Shown one piece after another: positions 12,501-25,400 of a DNA stretch of 64,000 bases. The notes under the pieces were generated by a model. The model had not been told where the DNA came from. It searched no databases and worked only from the letters and a program-made list of their open reading frames with translations. Origin of the DNA: Marisa cornuarietis (Eukaryota > Mollusca > Gastropoda > Architaenioglossa > Ampullariidae); NCBI GenBank assembly GCA_004794655.1, contig SMMW01000617.1, positions 13,019,501 through 13,083,500 of the forward strand. The letters run 5' to 3'. Position 1 is the first letter of the stretch. Each line of letters begins with the position of its first letter. A program made the position numbers and the translations under genes.

Positions 12501-14040
12501 CTTTAAACAATTAAGTGACTATGTTGGTTTCGTTGTTAAGAAAGCATTACTCATGCCATATTGTTGTTGTTTCTAACATGAAAGTTTTATTTACATAAAA
12601 CAGAGGGGGTGCCACTGAAAGTATAAGCTTATAAAGTATAGTTGCCCTAATATTTTTACACTGCATGGGTCACATCTGTGTTGTCATGAGGGCCGCACAC
12701 CTGTACAGTGTACTTTGTGTGGGGCCACAGGTATACTTGCAAAGGGTCATATGGGGCTCGCATATTTGATATGCCTGATGAACAGTATACATAGGTAATC
12801 ACTTGAGGCATTGTGGTATAATAAAATTATAAACTGTTGAAAAAATATCACAGTTCTGACAAAGTCGGAAATGACCAAAATGTAGCAAATTGACATCTAA
12901 GAAAATTTTGAAAGAGAGTTTGATATTGTGACTTGATAAATGTTGTTATAAAGTGGAGATTTTAATTAAAAAGTGTTCAGCTGATTCACTTGAGCGATTA
13001 CATTACATAAGGGGCTGTTTGTTAAGTGCCTATTATATAAATCTAAATTTAAGTGACTCATTCTAATCTGTAGGCTAGAGTGTAAGATTAGGGTTGCGCA
13101 GTTACCTGGGCCTACTGGTTTGCCATGCATTGTAACGTATGCCTTATTGTAAGTATGACACATCATGTTCAGACTTGTGTAAGATACATGCTAGATGCAG
13201 TGTAGGAAGATTGATGGTGGTTTTCCATGTCTTGATGTGCACATTATTATTTTATACAGCAATGGTGATGACCGATGTAAGTGTGGTGACGGATCTCCTA
13301 CAGGATGAGGAGAAGCGTATCAAGACGTTCCTCGAGTCCCTTGGCAATAAACTTAAAAGTCATGGGGTCAGCTCACTTTTTTTTAAAGTTAAATTGTGAC
13401 AAATACAACTTGCAAATGGAGGCACTAAGGTCAAAATAGAGGATGACTTATTATCAGTTCAGAACCTCTTTGTACTGCTGCCCAGTTTCGAAGCATAATA
13501 AGATGGTACAGATGTGCCATAAGATAAATTAAAATGGGCTTGTGTATTTCTATTTCTTTCGATACCCTGCCCCTTCTTTTGTACCTGCAGTTAAATCATT
13601 TATCCTGGAGGTTGAAAGTTTTGAATTTCTTCATAATATTCATGTATGTGACCTACAGATATTCAAGGAGTAAGAATTTGAAGAGAAAAATTAATATTTT
13701 ATTTCAATAATGGAGCATTAGGCATAAATGCATTAAAGGTATGCATGTTCAGTGATGCTTGCCTGTATCCAACAATGCATTCTTGCTCACACATAGTCTT
13801 ATACAGCAAGTTGATAACTGTTGCTAGATTGGAGGCAAGGTGAAGAGTGTAGGAGGCAGTGCAGGGGAAGTCATCTGCAAGGTGGCAACTGATGAAAGGG
13901 CCAACCTAATCGTGATTGGCTCACGTGGTATGGGGACCATCCGCCGCACACTGCTGGGCAGCGTGAGTGACTACGTCATGCACCACGCACACGTGCCAGT
14001 TCTCATCTGCAAACAGGACCCTCATCACCACGGCCACTGA
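3431..14040 (+). CDS. Universal stress protein (UspA family), four coding exons, 156 residues
   Basis: Joining 3431-3500, 12003-12083, 13260-13366 and 13828-14040 gives one 471-nt frame ending in TGA. The protein is a single UspA domain, a small cytosolic Rossmann-like alpha/beta fold that usually binds ATP and dimerises. Visible family marks are the first strand NVVIAMDES with the conserved Asp13, the second strand VVLLHCPE (about residues 38-45), and near the C-terminus the nucleotide signature G117-x2-G120-x9-G130-S131 followed by VPVLIC. The length matches single-domain animal USPs. Family members act in stress responses; the exact role here is unknown. All junctions are GT/AG with phases 1, 1 and 0. 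The start was chosen because the family's beta-1 follows at once. Histidine-rich tail DPHHHGH. Vertebrates lack such single-domain USPs, so this supports an invertebrate source. Confidence 0.92.
9538..10277. mobile_element. Non-autonomous DNA transposon with CAGTGGCGTAGGAA inverted ends
   Basis: The left end starts CAGTGGCGTAGGAAG and the right end is its inverted counterpart CTTCCTACGCCACTG with small differences (GGTTCCTACGCCACTG). Both sides are flanked by the same 5 bases GTATA (9533-9537 and 10278-10282), a likely target-site duplication. The interior has no transposase frame. It contains a tRNA-like SINE, which accounts for much of its 740 bp. The superfamily cannot be assigned with confidence. 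Confidence 0.7.
9907..10100 (+). mobile_element. tRNA-derived SINE nested in the inverted-repeat transposon
   Basis: A pol III A-box-like TGGCGCAACGG (9919-9929) is followed about 50 bases later by a B-box-like GGTTCAGATCT (9970-9980), the spacing found in tRNA genes. The acceptor stem does not pair, so this is a SINE head rather than a functional tRNA. The 3' boundary is uncertain because the sequence passes into C-rich and A-rich text without a clear tail. Confidence 0.6.
12003..12083 (+). CDS. USP exon 2
   Basis: The acceptor TTCTTTTCAG precedes 12003 and the donor GTAAGT begins at 12084. The 81-nt exon enters and leaves in phase 1 and encodes YYMKQVYKAGDHVVLLHCPE and the following EYHTVIQS region. 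This is the end of helix 1 and strand 2 of the Usp fold. The VLLHCPE-type strand is typical of animal USPs. Confidence 0.88.
13260..13366 (+). CDS. USP exon 3
   Basis: The acceptor TTTTATACAG precedes 13260. The exon encodes PMVMTDVSVVTDLLQDEEKR and then the amphipathic helix IKTFLESLGNKLKSHG. The only GT that keeps the frame at its end is GTCAGC at 13367, a weaker donor, which gives phase 0. Length 107 nt. The helical, charged segment fits the variable central part of USPs. Confidence 0.82.
13828..14040 (+). CDS. USP exon 4 with ATP-binding signature and stop
   Basis: The acceptor GTTGCTAG precedes 13828 in phase 0. The exon encodes strands 4 and 5 and the G-x2-G-x9-G-S nucleotide loop, reading GSRGMGTIRRTLLGS, then SDYVMHHAHVPVLICK and the TGA at 14038-14040. 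This is the most conserved part of the family and on its own identifies the gene. Confidence 0.93.
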   Translation: MGGKVKSVGGSAGEVICKVATDERANLIVIGSRGMGTIRRTLLGSVSDYVMHHAHVPVLICKQDPHHHGH

Positions 14041-15960
14041 TCTGGCCCAGTCATCAGGATAATCAACCACCACAACCACGACCATGGGCTTATTTTTTGT
14101 GGCTGCAGGGAGTTTGTGAGAAATGATGGTTGTGGCACTACTTTCCTCCAAAATCCAAAGTTATTTGTTGATTCAAACCTTTTCAAACCAGAAAAAATTT
14201 TGAGTGTTATTTGACGGGCATTTTGTTTGTTTGGGTTTTCATTTTTTTTGAGTGCATGTGTACAGTGAAGTACTTCACTCAACATCAGATGGTAGGATCA
14301 TGATTTACATTATGTGGCAGAGTATCTCTAGGCCTTTCTTCATGAGGTGCTGAGGAAAATTAGTAGCATTCTAGTTTCAAGAAAAAGGGCAGCTTGCCTG
14401 CCTTAGTCCTGACTGATCCTACCTGGGAATTGGCAGGACGGAATTTTTAAAAAAAATGTTCATGTTAACATACTGCCATAAACAGCACACTTGTCCATAA
14501 GCCAAATGGACCATACACTGTTAGTGACAAACACTTGTGAGATAGACCTAAAGAGGCTTATTTTGGACTAAATACAGATTGTTAAAATAGACCAACAAAA
14601 TTTGTTGCTAGAGGGCCTGCAATGCATCAGCATAAACTTGAAGCTTAGTGAGAAAAATATTTTTGGCCTTAGATTTTTGTTTGGCATTGCTTTTGTGCTT
14701 GCAGCAGCTCTGCACATTGCTGCAAGTCTCCTTCTAATACTGGAGAGGAAAGAAAAGACTGTTTCAGGATGAAAAGAAAATTATTGATTAGCGCTGGAGG
14801 TAGATGCAACACCTAATAAATCACCCCTTAGAGGTGCTGTGAAAACTTGAATATTATTATAGAGCAGAGTAAGATGGATTGATAAAGGTAATTGACAAAT
14901 AAATGAGAGCTATTATTGATGGATAAAGCTGGTAAAAACAAATATATAATTCAAGACTATGAAAAAAAACTCTTGTGGTTGATGGTACCAGAGACTGTTT
15001 AGGGGGAAGAATTGAAAGTCTGAGATTTTTGTTTGAATTGGGACATTTGTAAGACCCCTAGACTGGCATCGAAGAATATATTCAGACTATAAAGTACTCA
15101 TTTTACAAAGAATACTGCCCCCCAAAAAGTATGTATTGGCTTGCTAATCAGAAAGTTTTACACTGATGTGACCAGGACGTAACAGTGATGCAGGGAATGA
15201 AAGAACCCATCTCCCTTGACTTGCTTGTCTTGTTGAAATATAAGATCTAGTCATAGAGTTCAGCAGCATGGTCTTAAAGAAATCCTTTTTGAGATATGTA
15301 TCTACCTGCTGTCCCAGCTTGTATGGGGGCTAGGTGACCAAAAAAAATCCATGCAAATATTTCTATGATCATATCTGGTGGTTACTTTACAGATATGATT
15401 TTTATTTCATTCTCATTTTTGCACATGCAATGGATCCAGATGCTTGTTGCTCAGAATACAGTCTCCCCATATTCATTGTTAACATGTCCATTTCATGTGA
15501 AGTTTTTCTTTTTAAGGCTGATTTTGAGAACTTGATTTTCATTGTAGTATTTCTTTCCTTTTGTCTGCATGAAGAAAAATTCTTCTGCGACCTAATTTGC
15601 CACCTGCAGACTTAGCCACGGTGGCATACATTTTTCTATTGTAGCAGAGTATGACCTTGTCAACAACCTGCAGCAAACAGGCTTTTGTCATATCTGTGCA
15701 GTGGGCCATCTTTGTTTTAACATTGGAATTGAGAGAAAGACTAAATGTACAAGGGAAGTAACTCTTTAAATGACCAAAATAAAATATGGTTAGCACACAA
15801 AATTTATGCAAATTATCTGGTATTTTAAGTACGTGCATAAAAAATGCTGTTCTCATTTCACACGAAGGCTGTATTGTGTATTCCTTGAAAAATTGTCATT
15901 AAACATTTCTTGGCCATTGAATTTTTTTTTTTTTACCTAGCAAGCTTTGTTTTGTAAAAT
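14041..15960 (+). other. Probable 3'UTR of the USP gene
   Basis: AT-rich sequence without coding character follows the stop codon. Candidate polyadenylation signals AATAAA lie at 14815-14820, 14898-14903 and 15778-15783. The last would put the transcript end near 15.8 kb, close to the proposed end of the opposing gene at about 16.0 kb, so the two genes would be tail to tail. Which signal is used cannot be told from sequence. Confidence 0.5.
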
Positions 15961-16038
15961 TTAATACTAAGTCTTGGTCAGAAATTCACTTGCATGCACA
16001 CATGAGCTTTTCAGGAAGATGAATAAGTAACAGAAGCA

Positions 16039-16044
16039 TTTATT
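16039..16044 (-). terminator. Candidate distal polyadenylation signal of the SH3-FAM107 gene
   Basis: TTTATT on the plus strand reads AATAAA on the minus strand. It is the most distal such signal before the sequence that belongs to the opposing USP gene, and would give a 3'UTR of about 6.3 kb. Several other minus-strand signals lie between here and the stop codon, so shorter transcripts are equally possible. Confidence 0.35.
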
Positions 16045-16787
16045 AAGTTGCACATACAAACAAGTAAACTTCCATACTGCCATAACAATGGACAAAATAA
16101 CAAGCAAGACATTCAAAATGCAGCTGTTTGTGATTTCATTCATTACACATTTTTGGAGACTGCAAACTTGTAGTAGGCCTAAGCTAACTTTTTCCAGACC
16201 ATTTTTGTCCTACTCTAGGGCTTTGCTGACAATTACATCACAGATACACATACACTTTACTGTATAGTATACAAATGATGCAAACATTGTTAATACTCAA
16301 CAGATGCTGTTTTTTTTCATCTAAGCATGTTTAATGAGTTAGAGCCACAAAAAATATAAATATTAAATTATTTACTGTTGCATAATTTCACCTAACATAA
16401 ATAGTATTATGCAATCTTTCAAAAGTAATATAAGGTCTTATAAATATGCAAAAGGATTGTAAGCATCTTTGCTGAATTTGGCAATAAGGGTTGGTAGAAA
16501 GATACCTGTGCTAATTCAACAAAATAGTTACATATGCCTATAGCAGCATTCTGAGAAAGGCATGTTACTAATTAATCATAAAGATGAAAATTTAGCAATA
16601 TTTAGTAACAGGTGGCCTGAAATTAGCATTTTGATAATAGATAAGCCTTAAAACAATTTCATGCATAACAACTAGTTGCTTTATATTATGCATAATGCAG
16701 TCTGACAGACAAGTTCACCAGACCACCACAATATGAAATTTCCTCTTGTTCTTATTACGTTTTTAAGGACAGGTACCATTTTTTTTT

Positions 16788-16809
16788 GGGGGGGTTGGGG
16801 GGTTGGGGG
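16788..16809 (+). other. G-run block, potential G-quadruplex
   Basis: Runs of 7, 6 and 5 G separated by TT follow an oligo-T tract. The longer runs can supply two G-triplets each, so a four-stranded G-quadruplex is possible on the plus strand. In the minus-strand transcript the same block would be C-rich. Confidence 0.4.
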
Positions 16810-19800
16810 AATAGATAAGGGAGAAACACCAACAATTCAGATTTTGATATTTATCTGGAAAATTACAGATTAATTTAAAGAAATCTTTAGCAGATGCTTT
16901 GTGAAATAAAACACCTGAGTTATTAAAACATTCTCTTTAAGAACATGACAAAAGTTCCTTCTTCAAAAATTTTTTTTCACAGTTGTACAGAACAATAAGA
17001 TACTTTAATGCGGATAAATAACCTGCATGCAACAAAATTACGGCAGAAAATTAAAAAAATTTTGTTTCATATCATTAACCAAATAGCTTTCTTTTAAAGA
17101 AAGAAGGAAATTCTGATGAGAACCCAACAGTATGATGATATTTTTTGTATGGTAATAAAGGACAGCTGTAAAATCAAATCCTTGAAAAAAAATATCCTGA
17201 CAAAGTTTTATTCACTGAAGCCAGTGATCTCAAAACACATCATTCAAGCAATCTTTAAAAACAAACATTTTTAAGTTCTAATTAAGTTAGAAAGAAGGCT
17301 TGCAAATAAACTCTAGTCAAGTAAATATTGAAATAACATTCTGCAGCTCAAAATTTGAGTACTCTGATTTTATAAATATTTTAACACTTTCAGTACTTTT
17401 CAGAAAAACCTTTAAAAGGTCCAAAAAAATGCAGATCATAAAGCAATAAAATTTTGTCCCACCCATCTCTAAAAATTGCACACTTAACAAATAATGCGGA
17501 ACAGAATTGGGAAAATATTAGTATGCTAGTAAGCTGAAGCTGATGCCTGGTAGTCATGTGGTTTTTAATACTACCGTAAAACCATATGAACATATTTCTG
17601 CACATGATTTTAAGTGTATAGGGAAAAAGCATTGTAAATACAGATAGCAGCCCTGAAATAACACCTTAATGTAAAGTGCAGTGGGGTTATGAATTCTGAT
17701 GGATTCTTGTTTAGCAACAAGATCAATTAACGCATTGCTGCTTGCTCAGCATCACTGAGCACAATATAGTAACCATACTAATACACTTTAGGATATGGTG
17801 ACTTAGGAACAATTTGTGTGGTTTATTTTGATTTTGTATACAGTTCATGCCTAATATTGCAATAAACTTTATTCCTTTAGTATCTCCATTTATGAGTTCT
17901 CTCAGAATAAAGAGTTGCAAAAACAAACTTACAAAACCAAATTTTTAAAGGCATTTGTGGCATGATTAATCTACAGCTAATAGACATTATCCTATGTGAT
18001 ATGCGAGACATTATCATGCGCAGGCACAAAGATCATTTAAAAAAAACAACTTTGAAGATACATTTACCCAATCAAATGTTCTTCCAATTCCTTTCCCCTC
18101 CAGCTCCCCCCACCCCCATTAAGTCTTTAGTAGTCACATGGGATGCTGCCAACAAAATCTGGCCACAGGTCCTTTTAACTTATGTGGTGGTCATGCAGTG
18201 ATACATGAAAGACTGGCTCCAATGAAGGTGATGGCCATAATCAGAATGAATTTACATAAAGACATCGTAGGTATCCTTTGGGCATCTGAATCTTATGGTT
18301 ATTAGTGATTAATACAAACAATTCTAAGCTGTTTTTTGGGGGAATAGTTTCCAGTTTTCTGACTGGTGTCTGGTTTACCAGGAAGTAAACTGGTGATTCT
18401 TTATGGGCCTGTCATGTACCCAAAGCTAGGAGGAAATAGCCTCTTAGCAACAACTCATGGGAAATTTTCAGCTTAGAGTACTAAATCTTTATCGTATCCT
18501 CTCAGACAGCATTAATTCTAAATGAAGGCAATTCCCATCCACCTGTTGGTCATGTATGGTGCACTTCCTGAAGGAACGTTATAAGTGGTTTAGAGACATG
18601 GAAACACCACTAAAACTAGTGCATCATATCTACCAAATAGCAGGTAGGTAAAAAAAGAGAAAAAGACTCAATATTTAAATTAAATTAAAAAAAAACTGGT
18701 ACTTGAAAAAAGCTCCAGGATTGCAGTAAATATGTGAGAATCCTGAAGCAAGTTTGATCCCCATATGGTGGGGGGAAAAAAACCTTTGTGGAGATTTTTT
18801 TATGGAATCATGATAAGATAAGGGCCAAGTGACACAAATGATCTTGAAAATGTTATGTTGGACAGTGTAGTGGTTCTGTGTATGACTAAAGGGTCAATGA
18901 GTGGCGGATAACTACTTAACAGTAAGGCAGAAAACAGGCTCAATCGCAATGCCGCAGTCTCAAAAACTTGCCTTCAAAATCTGGCATCAATAAAAGTAGC
19001 AGGTGAAAATACATTAGCTTCTCAGGAGAAGTTTAGGGTTTCTAAACAATGTTCTGCTTACAGTCACAGATGGTTGTACACCAAACGGAGAACACCTTCT
19101 ATCATACTATGTACAACAGTTAGATACTTGCTCTCTATCAATAGGAACAAAATTATACAGCTCATGTATCCTCACAGATGTAACATTACTGTCCAGTTCC
19201 CTTGCTTCATAATATTCATACATACAAAAGATTCAAACACTTCCAACTGTGCAGAACATTTCATAGATCCACCTTTTTTACTTATGTTAGGGCAGAAAAA
19301 AGAATCATGAAGCCTGGAAAACCACTGACATGGAAGCACAAAGCCAGTATGCTTATTAGAAAGGGGGAATTACAAACAAGGAATGTCAGGTAAAACCCTC
19401 AAGAGATGCATAAAAAGTTTGTATTTTAACATTCTGACACAGAGTGCAAAAAAGACTGAAAACAATAATAAACCAAAATTCGTCACTCATGGTCCTATAG
19501 CATATGCATATACTTTTTTTTTTGATTGGTATGTTACGTTACTACCAATTAGCAGACTCTGACACCATTCTTCATGAGAAGTGTTTTCCATTAAAACAAA
19601 TTTACTAAACTGCTACTTAACAAACCTAACAGCAACCTACCCCCCACCCCCACACAGAAAAAAAATCTGCTTTATCTGGCATTTGAACTAACATTTTGAA
19701 AAATATTCTGACAACTCTCTGCAAAGAAAGTGTGCCTAATTGATAAAAGACAAGTAAAACAGTGTTGTGGTCAGTGTGCACATGAAAACTGACAGGAGGA

Positions 19801-20291
19801 GCACCAACATTTTTTTAACTTCAAAAAGACAACAAATAAATTCCATCCAAAAATCAAAAATAACAAAGCACTAGCACTAAAACTACATTCTCAAAAAAAG
19901 TGTATACACAAGGCTGGCCCACAAATGTCCACCAATGGGAATATGCATCTCTTGGGGGCAATTTAGAAAGTCCATGGACAGGACTAGTCCCTGCAGACAG
20001 CAGCTGCTCACAGATGCTTTGCACAGAGCAGGTTGCTAATTTGCAATGAAAAAATTATGGTAGCTTGAACAAAATGCATATATGATCAGGGTACAGATGT
20101 ATAACCACAGGAGACATTAGGGTGCTATGACAATGAAGATAACTAAAAGATTTAAAGAAAAATGAAATGCGATATAAAACATGCAAAAGAACAAAAACCT
20201 TCACATTTACTCCAAGAGTTTTGCTGAATGACTTCTCATTTAGCAGATAAGACGGGATTTCTGAAAAATATAGATTTACTGTACATGAACA

Positions 20292-20325
<34 letters not shown>

Positions 20326-21545
20326 GAGATACACAGAAAAACTATCTTACAAGAGACAGGATTTGGAAGAAAAATATAATCTTACATGAGACAGCATATG
20401 GCTGTAGACTCTTGAACCATGGCATACAGGTTTTTTGTTTGTTTTTTTTTTGTTTAGGGGGTACAACAAAACTTAAAATGGTGGAAGTATATACAGCTCA
20501 TGATAAATTCAGATAACAGATTACATGGTCACATTAATTAAAGGCTTGTTTTGTTTAATATGCCTGTGACTTGAAATAAATTCTTTATAAAGACTATGTA
20601 GAACTAGATCAGGGAAGGAAGTACAATGAAAGCAAGAAGGCATGCAAATGTATGATGGCAAAAGAAACTGTGAATGAGTACTTGAGAATATGTGTGTGTG
20701 AAGAGAGTATGTATGTCAAGTGTGTATATGCACACACTTTCTCATGAAAGAAGAGATGAAAGGGAACATTAACAGTGTGGTTTGACCATCGTCACTGACT
20801 GTAAAACTGTGCATTACAAGATAATGGGAAATCTCGGCTAGTCGATAAGGATCAGAAATTGTTAGAAGATAACTGACCACGGTGAAGAGTTATCTAATAA
20901 TAATACATTACTGACAGAAATTTATGAAGTGTCCTTATGTGCATTTCACTGAACTTGATTTTCAGTCGTGTGTGAAACAATCTCCCTTTTGCAAAGAACC
21001 CTAATGAGCAAGCCGCACTCTGAGTCGTCTGTACATCAAGCTGTAATTACATCTATGTAAAACTGAGCTGCTGTACAATCCTCAATATATTTGTAAGGGC
21101 AGGTTTTCCCTATTTGTGAAAATTGAAAAAAAAAAGTTTTGTTAGTCCCTTTCGCCTTTTTATAAATTATTGCCTGTCCTAAAGGCATCAAGACTAATAT
21201 TACTATGTATTCTGGAGCCTCAAATTGTACATTAGCATGTCTCTCACATGCATGTCACTGCTTTGGTTACTGGTATAGTTATGTTTTGAACATCTTGTAC
21301 CCCATTATCAGATATAATACAGCCTCTCCTTGCATCTCTTTTTAATTTTTTTGTTTCAGTATAAATGTCCTATTTAAAGGGTTTGCTTTCCCACTAACAA
21401 TTATTTATGTCATAAATTGCAGCTCCAAAAATAAAAATCTTTCACAGTCTGAACTCTGAATTTTGCAAATTTTACCAAATTAGTCAAGCTTAAACTGTCA
21501 TTTTTCCATAAGACATTCAAAAAACTGCCAGTCAAAATAAGTTTT

Positions 21546-22285
21546 TTAAACAATGAAAAATTGGCATTTTGCGGCACTTTTCCCACTCAGAATCAGCTGA
21601 ATGTAAACATCAAGGTGTGAGCAAAATACACCAGAACCATAAAAAATCTCCTTTTTGTGGTAGATGCAGTAAAGTGTCTCTTTGCTCTTAGCTGAAGCTG
21701 GCAGTGTAGAGAATGACCCTCTTTCTGTTTGTGGCTTGAAGTTCTCCAGCTTCCGAAGCAGGCAACCTGGTGGTGAGCTGTGAGGCACCTGTGGTCCCGC
21801 CATCTCACTGTGGTCATTTTCCTGCCTCACCATGCCTTCCCACCACTGACTTCCTTCTGCTAGTTCCAATGAAAATGGGAGTACAAATGAGAACAGGCCT
21901 TGGATAAACATCAGTGGTGGTTGGAGGGGGGGGGGAAAGAAAGAACAAGGCACCAACTGTGCATGCCAAATCTGGTTTTGTTCCATTTGATAAACGTTCT
22001 TCATCTCGAGGTGAAACATGATGGTCTTGTCATAGCTATTACTTCTTGTGAGATAAGCATCACGAGTCTTTATCGTTGTCACAAACCCTGGCTTTTCAGG
22101 AAGCCCATAATCATCCAGGTAGACTTTGCAAAGCACACAAACCAAGTCATTATCCAGGCAGTGTGACCAGAAGCTTTCTTCACTGTCCCAAAATGCATGG
22201 ACAATTAAAACAAAGCACATTTGGTGATTTTCAATCACACTGTAGCAATTTCCACACAGGACACCGAATGCGACATGAGAGGGAA
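21546..22285 (-). CDS. Unrecognised open frame of about 245 codons after the SH3-FAM107 stop
   Basis: A minus-strand frame stays open from the TAA near 22285 to the stop at 21546. It lies in a different frame from the terminal FAM107 exon just upstream. The first in-frame ATG is about 65 bases into it (context CACCAAATG). The translation contains cysteine- and tryptophan-rich stretches and a low-complexity FFPPPLQPP made by a G-run on the plus strand. I recognise no domain. Base composition here is somewhat more GC-rich than the rest of the 3'UTR, which favours coding or a retroposed fragment. It could be a chance frame, a pseudogene or an alternative terminal exon. Low confidence as a gene. 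Confidence 0.2.
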
Positions 22286-22351
22286 GTTAGGGAAATAAAA
22301 CAAGGCATTTCACAGACAATCGTCAATAAGAAGCTTGGGGGGAAAAAGGCA

Positions 22352-22447
22352 TTAAGATGGGGGCTTGCTGGTGATCTTGCGGTGTATGCGTAGTAATTCT
22401 GGGGCACTGTCCTCCTTCTCCTGAATTGGTTTCATTTTTTCTTCATC
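22352..22447 (-). CDS. SH3-FAM107 terminal exon
   Basis: After acceptor AATGTGCAG, 32 codons in phase 0 read DEEKMKPIQEKEDSAPELLR, then IHRKITSKPPS and TAA at 22354-22352. The acidic then basic short tail matches the charged character of the preceding helix. Confidence 0.88.
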   Translation of the reverse strand, partial: DEEKMKPIQEKEDSAPELLRIHRKITSKPPS

Positions 22448-25400
22448 CTGCACATTAAATTAAAGTATTTAAATTAAGCCTCTCTTCATCACCACCACAA
22501 ACTTTTGCATAATTAGTTATGTGCTCACAGAATATCTGTAAATGCATCAGCATATAAAAATTCACGGCTCAGATGCTAAAACTGCATCAGCTCTCAGTCC
22601 GTACCCTGCAACTTACACTTACACACACAAAACCACAATGCAGCTCCAGATGTCAAGGCAATAGTTAACAACATCTTTTCATCAACAATCCTACATAATT
22701 TTTTTTCAGCAACAGTTTTTTTTTCAGTTACAAAGGCCGCTTCAAGGAATATTTTCCTGTGGTAACTTTAAGTGGGACATAAAAATCATCCACAATTAAA
22801 AGACTAAAATTGACCATATGTACTCAGCCAAACCACTAATAATTAAGAGGATGTTGCGTACAGGCTTTTAGGGAAGCAATCTGTAAAGAAGATGGCCTTA
22901 AGTAGCCAAAGAGAGGCAAGCCATGGACAGCAGTGTGGCGGGGAAAGTATGAATGTTGTCGATGGCAAGGTCCTGGTATGACTGTCATGCCTGGTGGTGG
23001 GACAGAAAAAAAAACATTCCAGGGCTTGTTATATCTCTGTCAGTCTTTGCCCTCTGCCTCATCACCTATGTGGTGTGGCCATGGCTAGTCACAGGTCGGT
23101 TGGGGTGTGGTCTTCCTCTCGTCATGATGGCTGTTGATCGGTTAATGAATGCTGGGTGCAGGTGTTATTCAATGGCATCCCTAGTGTCATGTGGTAACTC
23201 TAATGGGGAGGTAACAATAGCCCCATTTAGGGTCTAGGGTGGCTTGTTGAAAAGCCTGAGCCCCAGTATGCAAGAAAAGGGGAGCGTACATGCTAGCAAA
23301 GAGGTGTTGTTTGGGGTAGAAGCACGGAGGTGTTGCATGGGGCAGACCGCCCTAAGCCAAGTGTGACCAGTTGGCTGGCAGAGGCGTCAATGACATCTGG
23401 GAAGAGTGACATCTCAGGGGACTCCAACACCTGTCTGCCAGGACTAAGTAAGTAGGACATGGGGAGGGAGGATTAGGCACCTGTCCACCGCACCTCCTGT
23501 AGGCGGGACAGAGGGTCATAAGAGCGGATTGTTTCTTGTCGGAGTGGGTTACTTGTTGATGATTGGATGATGAGTGAGTGACTAATGGCATCCCTCGTTG
23601 TAGGTGTCTGTACGAATGTGGAGAGTAAAATAGGGAACAAGAGAACATTGCAGGACACTTCCCGGCATGACACCAGCATGAATGGAGCAACCGGTCAGCA
23701 GTCGAAGCAACTTCAGCTTTCTAACGCCAGCTACAGTTTTACCTCGAGACCGAGTCTTAAGCCAAGAGGGAGGAAAGGCGTTGGGTTAGAGAACCTTGAG
23801 GCAATGAGCGAATCAGTGACAATGGACTGCTTGCTGTTGCCATTGAAATCAAAGGGATACATGACCAGGACTTGCACTCCCTGTGAGAAGTAGACGTTCG
23901 ACGCCAAGGCTGTCAGAAGCCATCGTTTTCAAGAGAGAAGAACGTCTATTGGTGGTGTTCGTTCGGCAGCTGTATGTGGCATTACAGTCATCGAAACCAT
24001 GTGTGTTCCCTGGATTGGGACAGAGCTCGAATCTGTGTCACCGGTAGAGCAGTCGTCACTCTCTGACGTGGTTGACAGATCGAGTGAGGACGACGGACAG
24101 TCAGACAAACACTTTGAGGAAAGACATCAGTGTGTTGCGACAGTCATCAGGAGTACTGGTCTCCTCCTAACCATCAGAGTGGACTCACAAGAAACAGTTG
24201 TAACAACAGAGCAGGGCTGATGCACTTGCGAGAGTGAATGGTAGGTTTAGAGAGCGGTAACAGCACTGTAACACCGGAAGTACATTTTAGCACAGATAAT
24301 ACTGGGACCCCCCTGGACGAGTCCTTTTGATTGTATGCTTTGTTTATATGTTTTTGTGTTAAATAAACCTTTCATTATTATTATATGTTAAATCACACGT
24401 CATTGAGTCTTGTGTTCGGGGAACAGCAGGGGTGGGCACTCATGAGCCAAGTTGAGAAACTGAGAGATCGACGTGTAATGTATGGTTCCCTTGCAAGTTT
24501 ATGTTGACGTGGGCAGCTAGAGTTGACCTAACTATTGCCCACATGCCTGGTTCCCTGGGGCCAGTATTCGCATTCTGGCTAAGAAACCAGGAATACTGAA
24601 ACACCTAGATGTATAGAACGTGTGTTAACATACAAAGTAAGGGAATAAGAATTTGCAGAGCACTTATCAATACTCAAGATGTCAAAGGACTTTTCTTTGA
24701 GGCTGAGACTTGAGTCAGGAGGGCAAAGACTTGGGAGAATGTTGGAACACTTGGGTGAGAGAATGCAAAGAACCTTCAGCAACAAGAGAACATCGGGGAT
24801 GGCAGCTGTTGTCATAGAAACTCCAAGGACTTCATGACCAGAAATTGGGCTACCAGTGAGAGGTAGAAAATCAAGGCCAGCAGGAGAAGTTGCCATTCTA
24901 AAAGGATAAAAGAACATCTGTGTATTTGTTGTGCTTCAAAGCACCAGAATTGGGAGGATTAGGTTGCATCAGGGTGGTGTTCGTTTGCCAGCTGTAGGTG
25001 GCATTGTTCATCCTGATGCATGCCACTGTGAACTGTATGATGGTTAAGTCAGGTGAACATGCAGTCATCAAAGATGCCACATGCCATCCCAAGACTGGGA
25101 CACCGCTTGGCACCAGTGGTTGACATGTTTGATGGACCATGTTGTGAGGAAAATGGAGCGTACCAGTAAAAACCTACACCTGCTGGGAAGGGAGAGAATT
25201 AATCCAGCTAACGAAAAACAAGAATCAAGATGGTGCAGATATGGCATTTTAAGACCTTTAGACAATGAAGAAGACAACAATGGGACACAGAACCAGGAAC
25301 AGTCCAGAACAGTGGCAGGCAAACACAACTAAAGCAAAGATCATCAGTATTCAGCAGATACCAATCACAAGGAAAACCCAAGGACACAAACAAAAAAAAC

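Larger units (their letters stand above)
16045..22351 (-). other. Probable long 3'UTR of the SH3-FAM107 gene
   Basis: About 6.3 kb downstream of the TAA at 22352. Most is AT-rich and CpG-poor with A/T runs, and it contains no spliced coding exon I can support. It holds a G-run block on the plus strand at 16788-16809, a CT/CA microsatellite at 20292-20325, and, at its 5' end (21546-22285), a long minus-strand open frame listed separately. Whether the whole interval is one 3'UTR needs transcript data. Confidence 0.45.
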
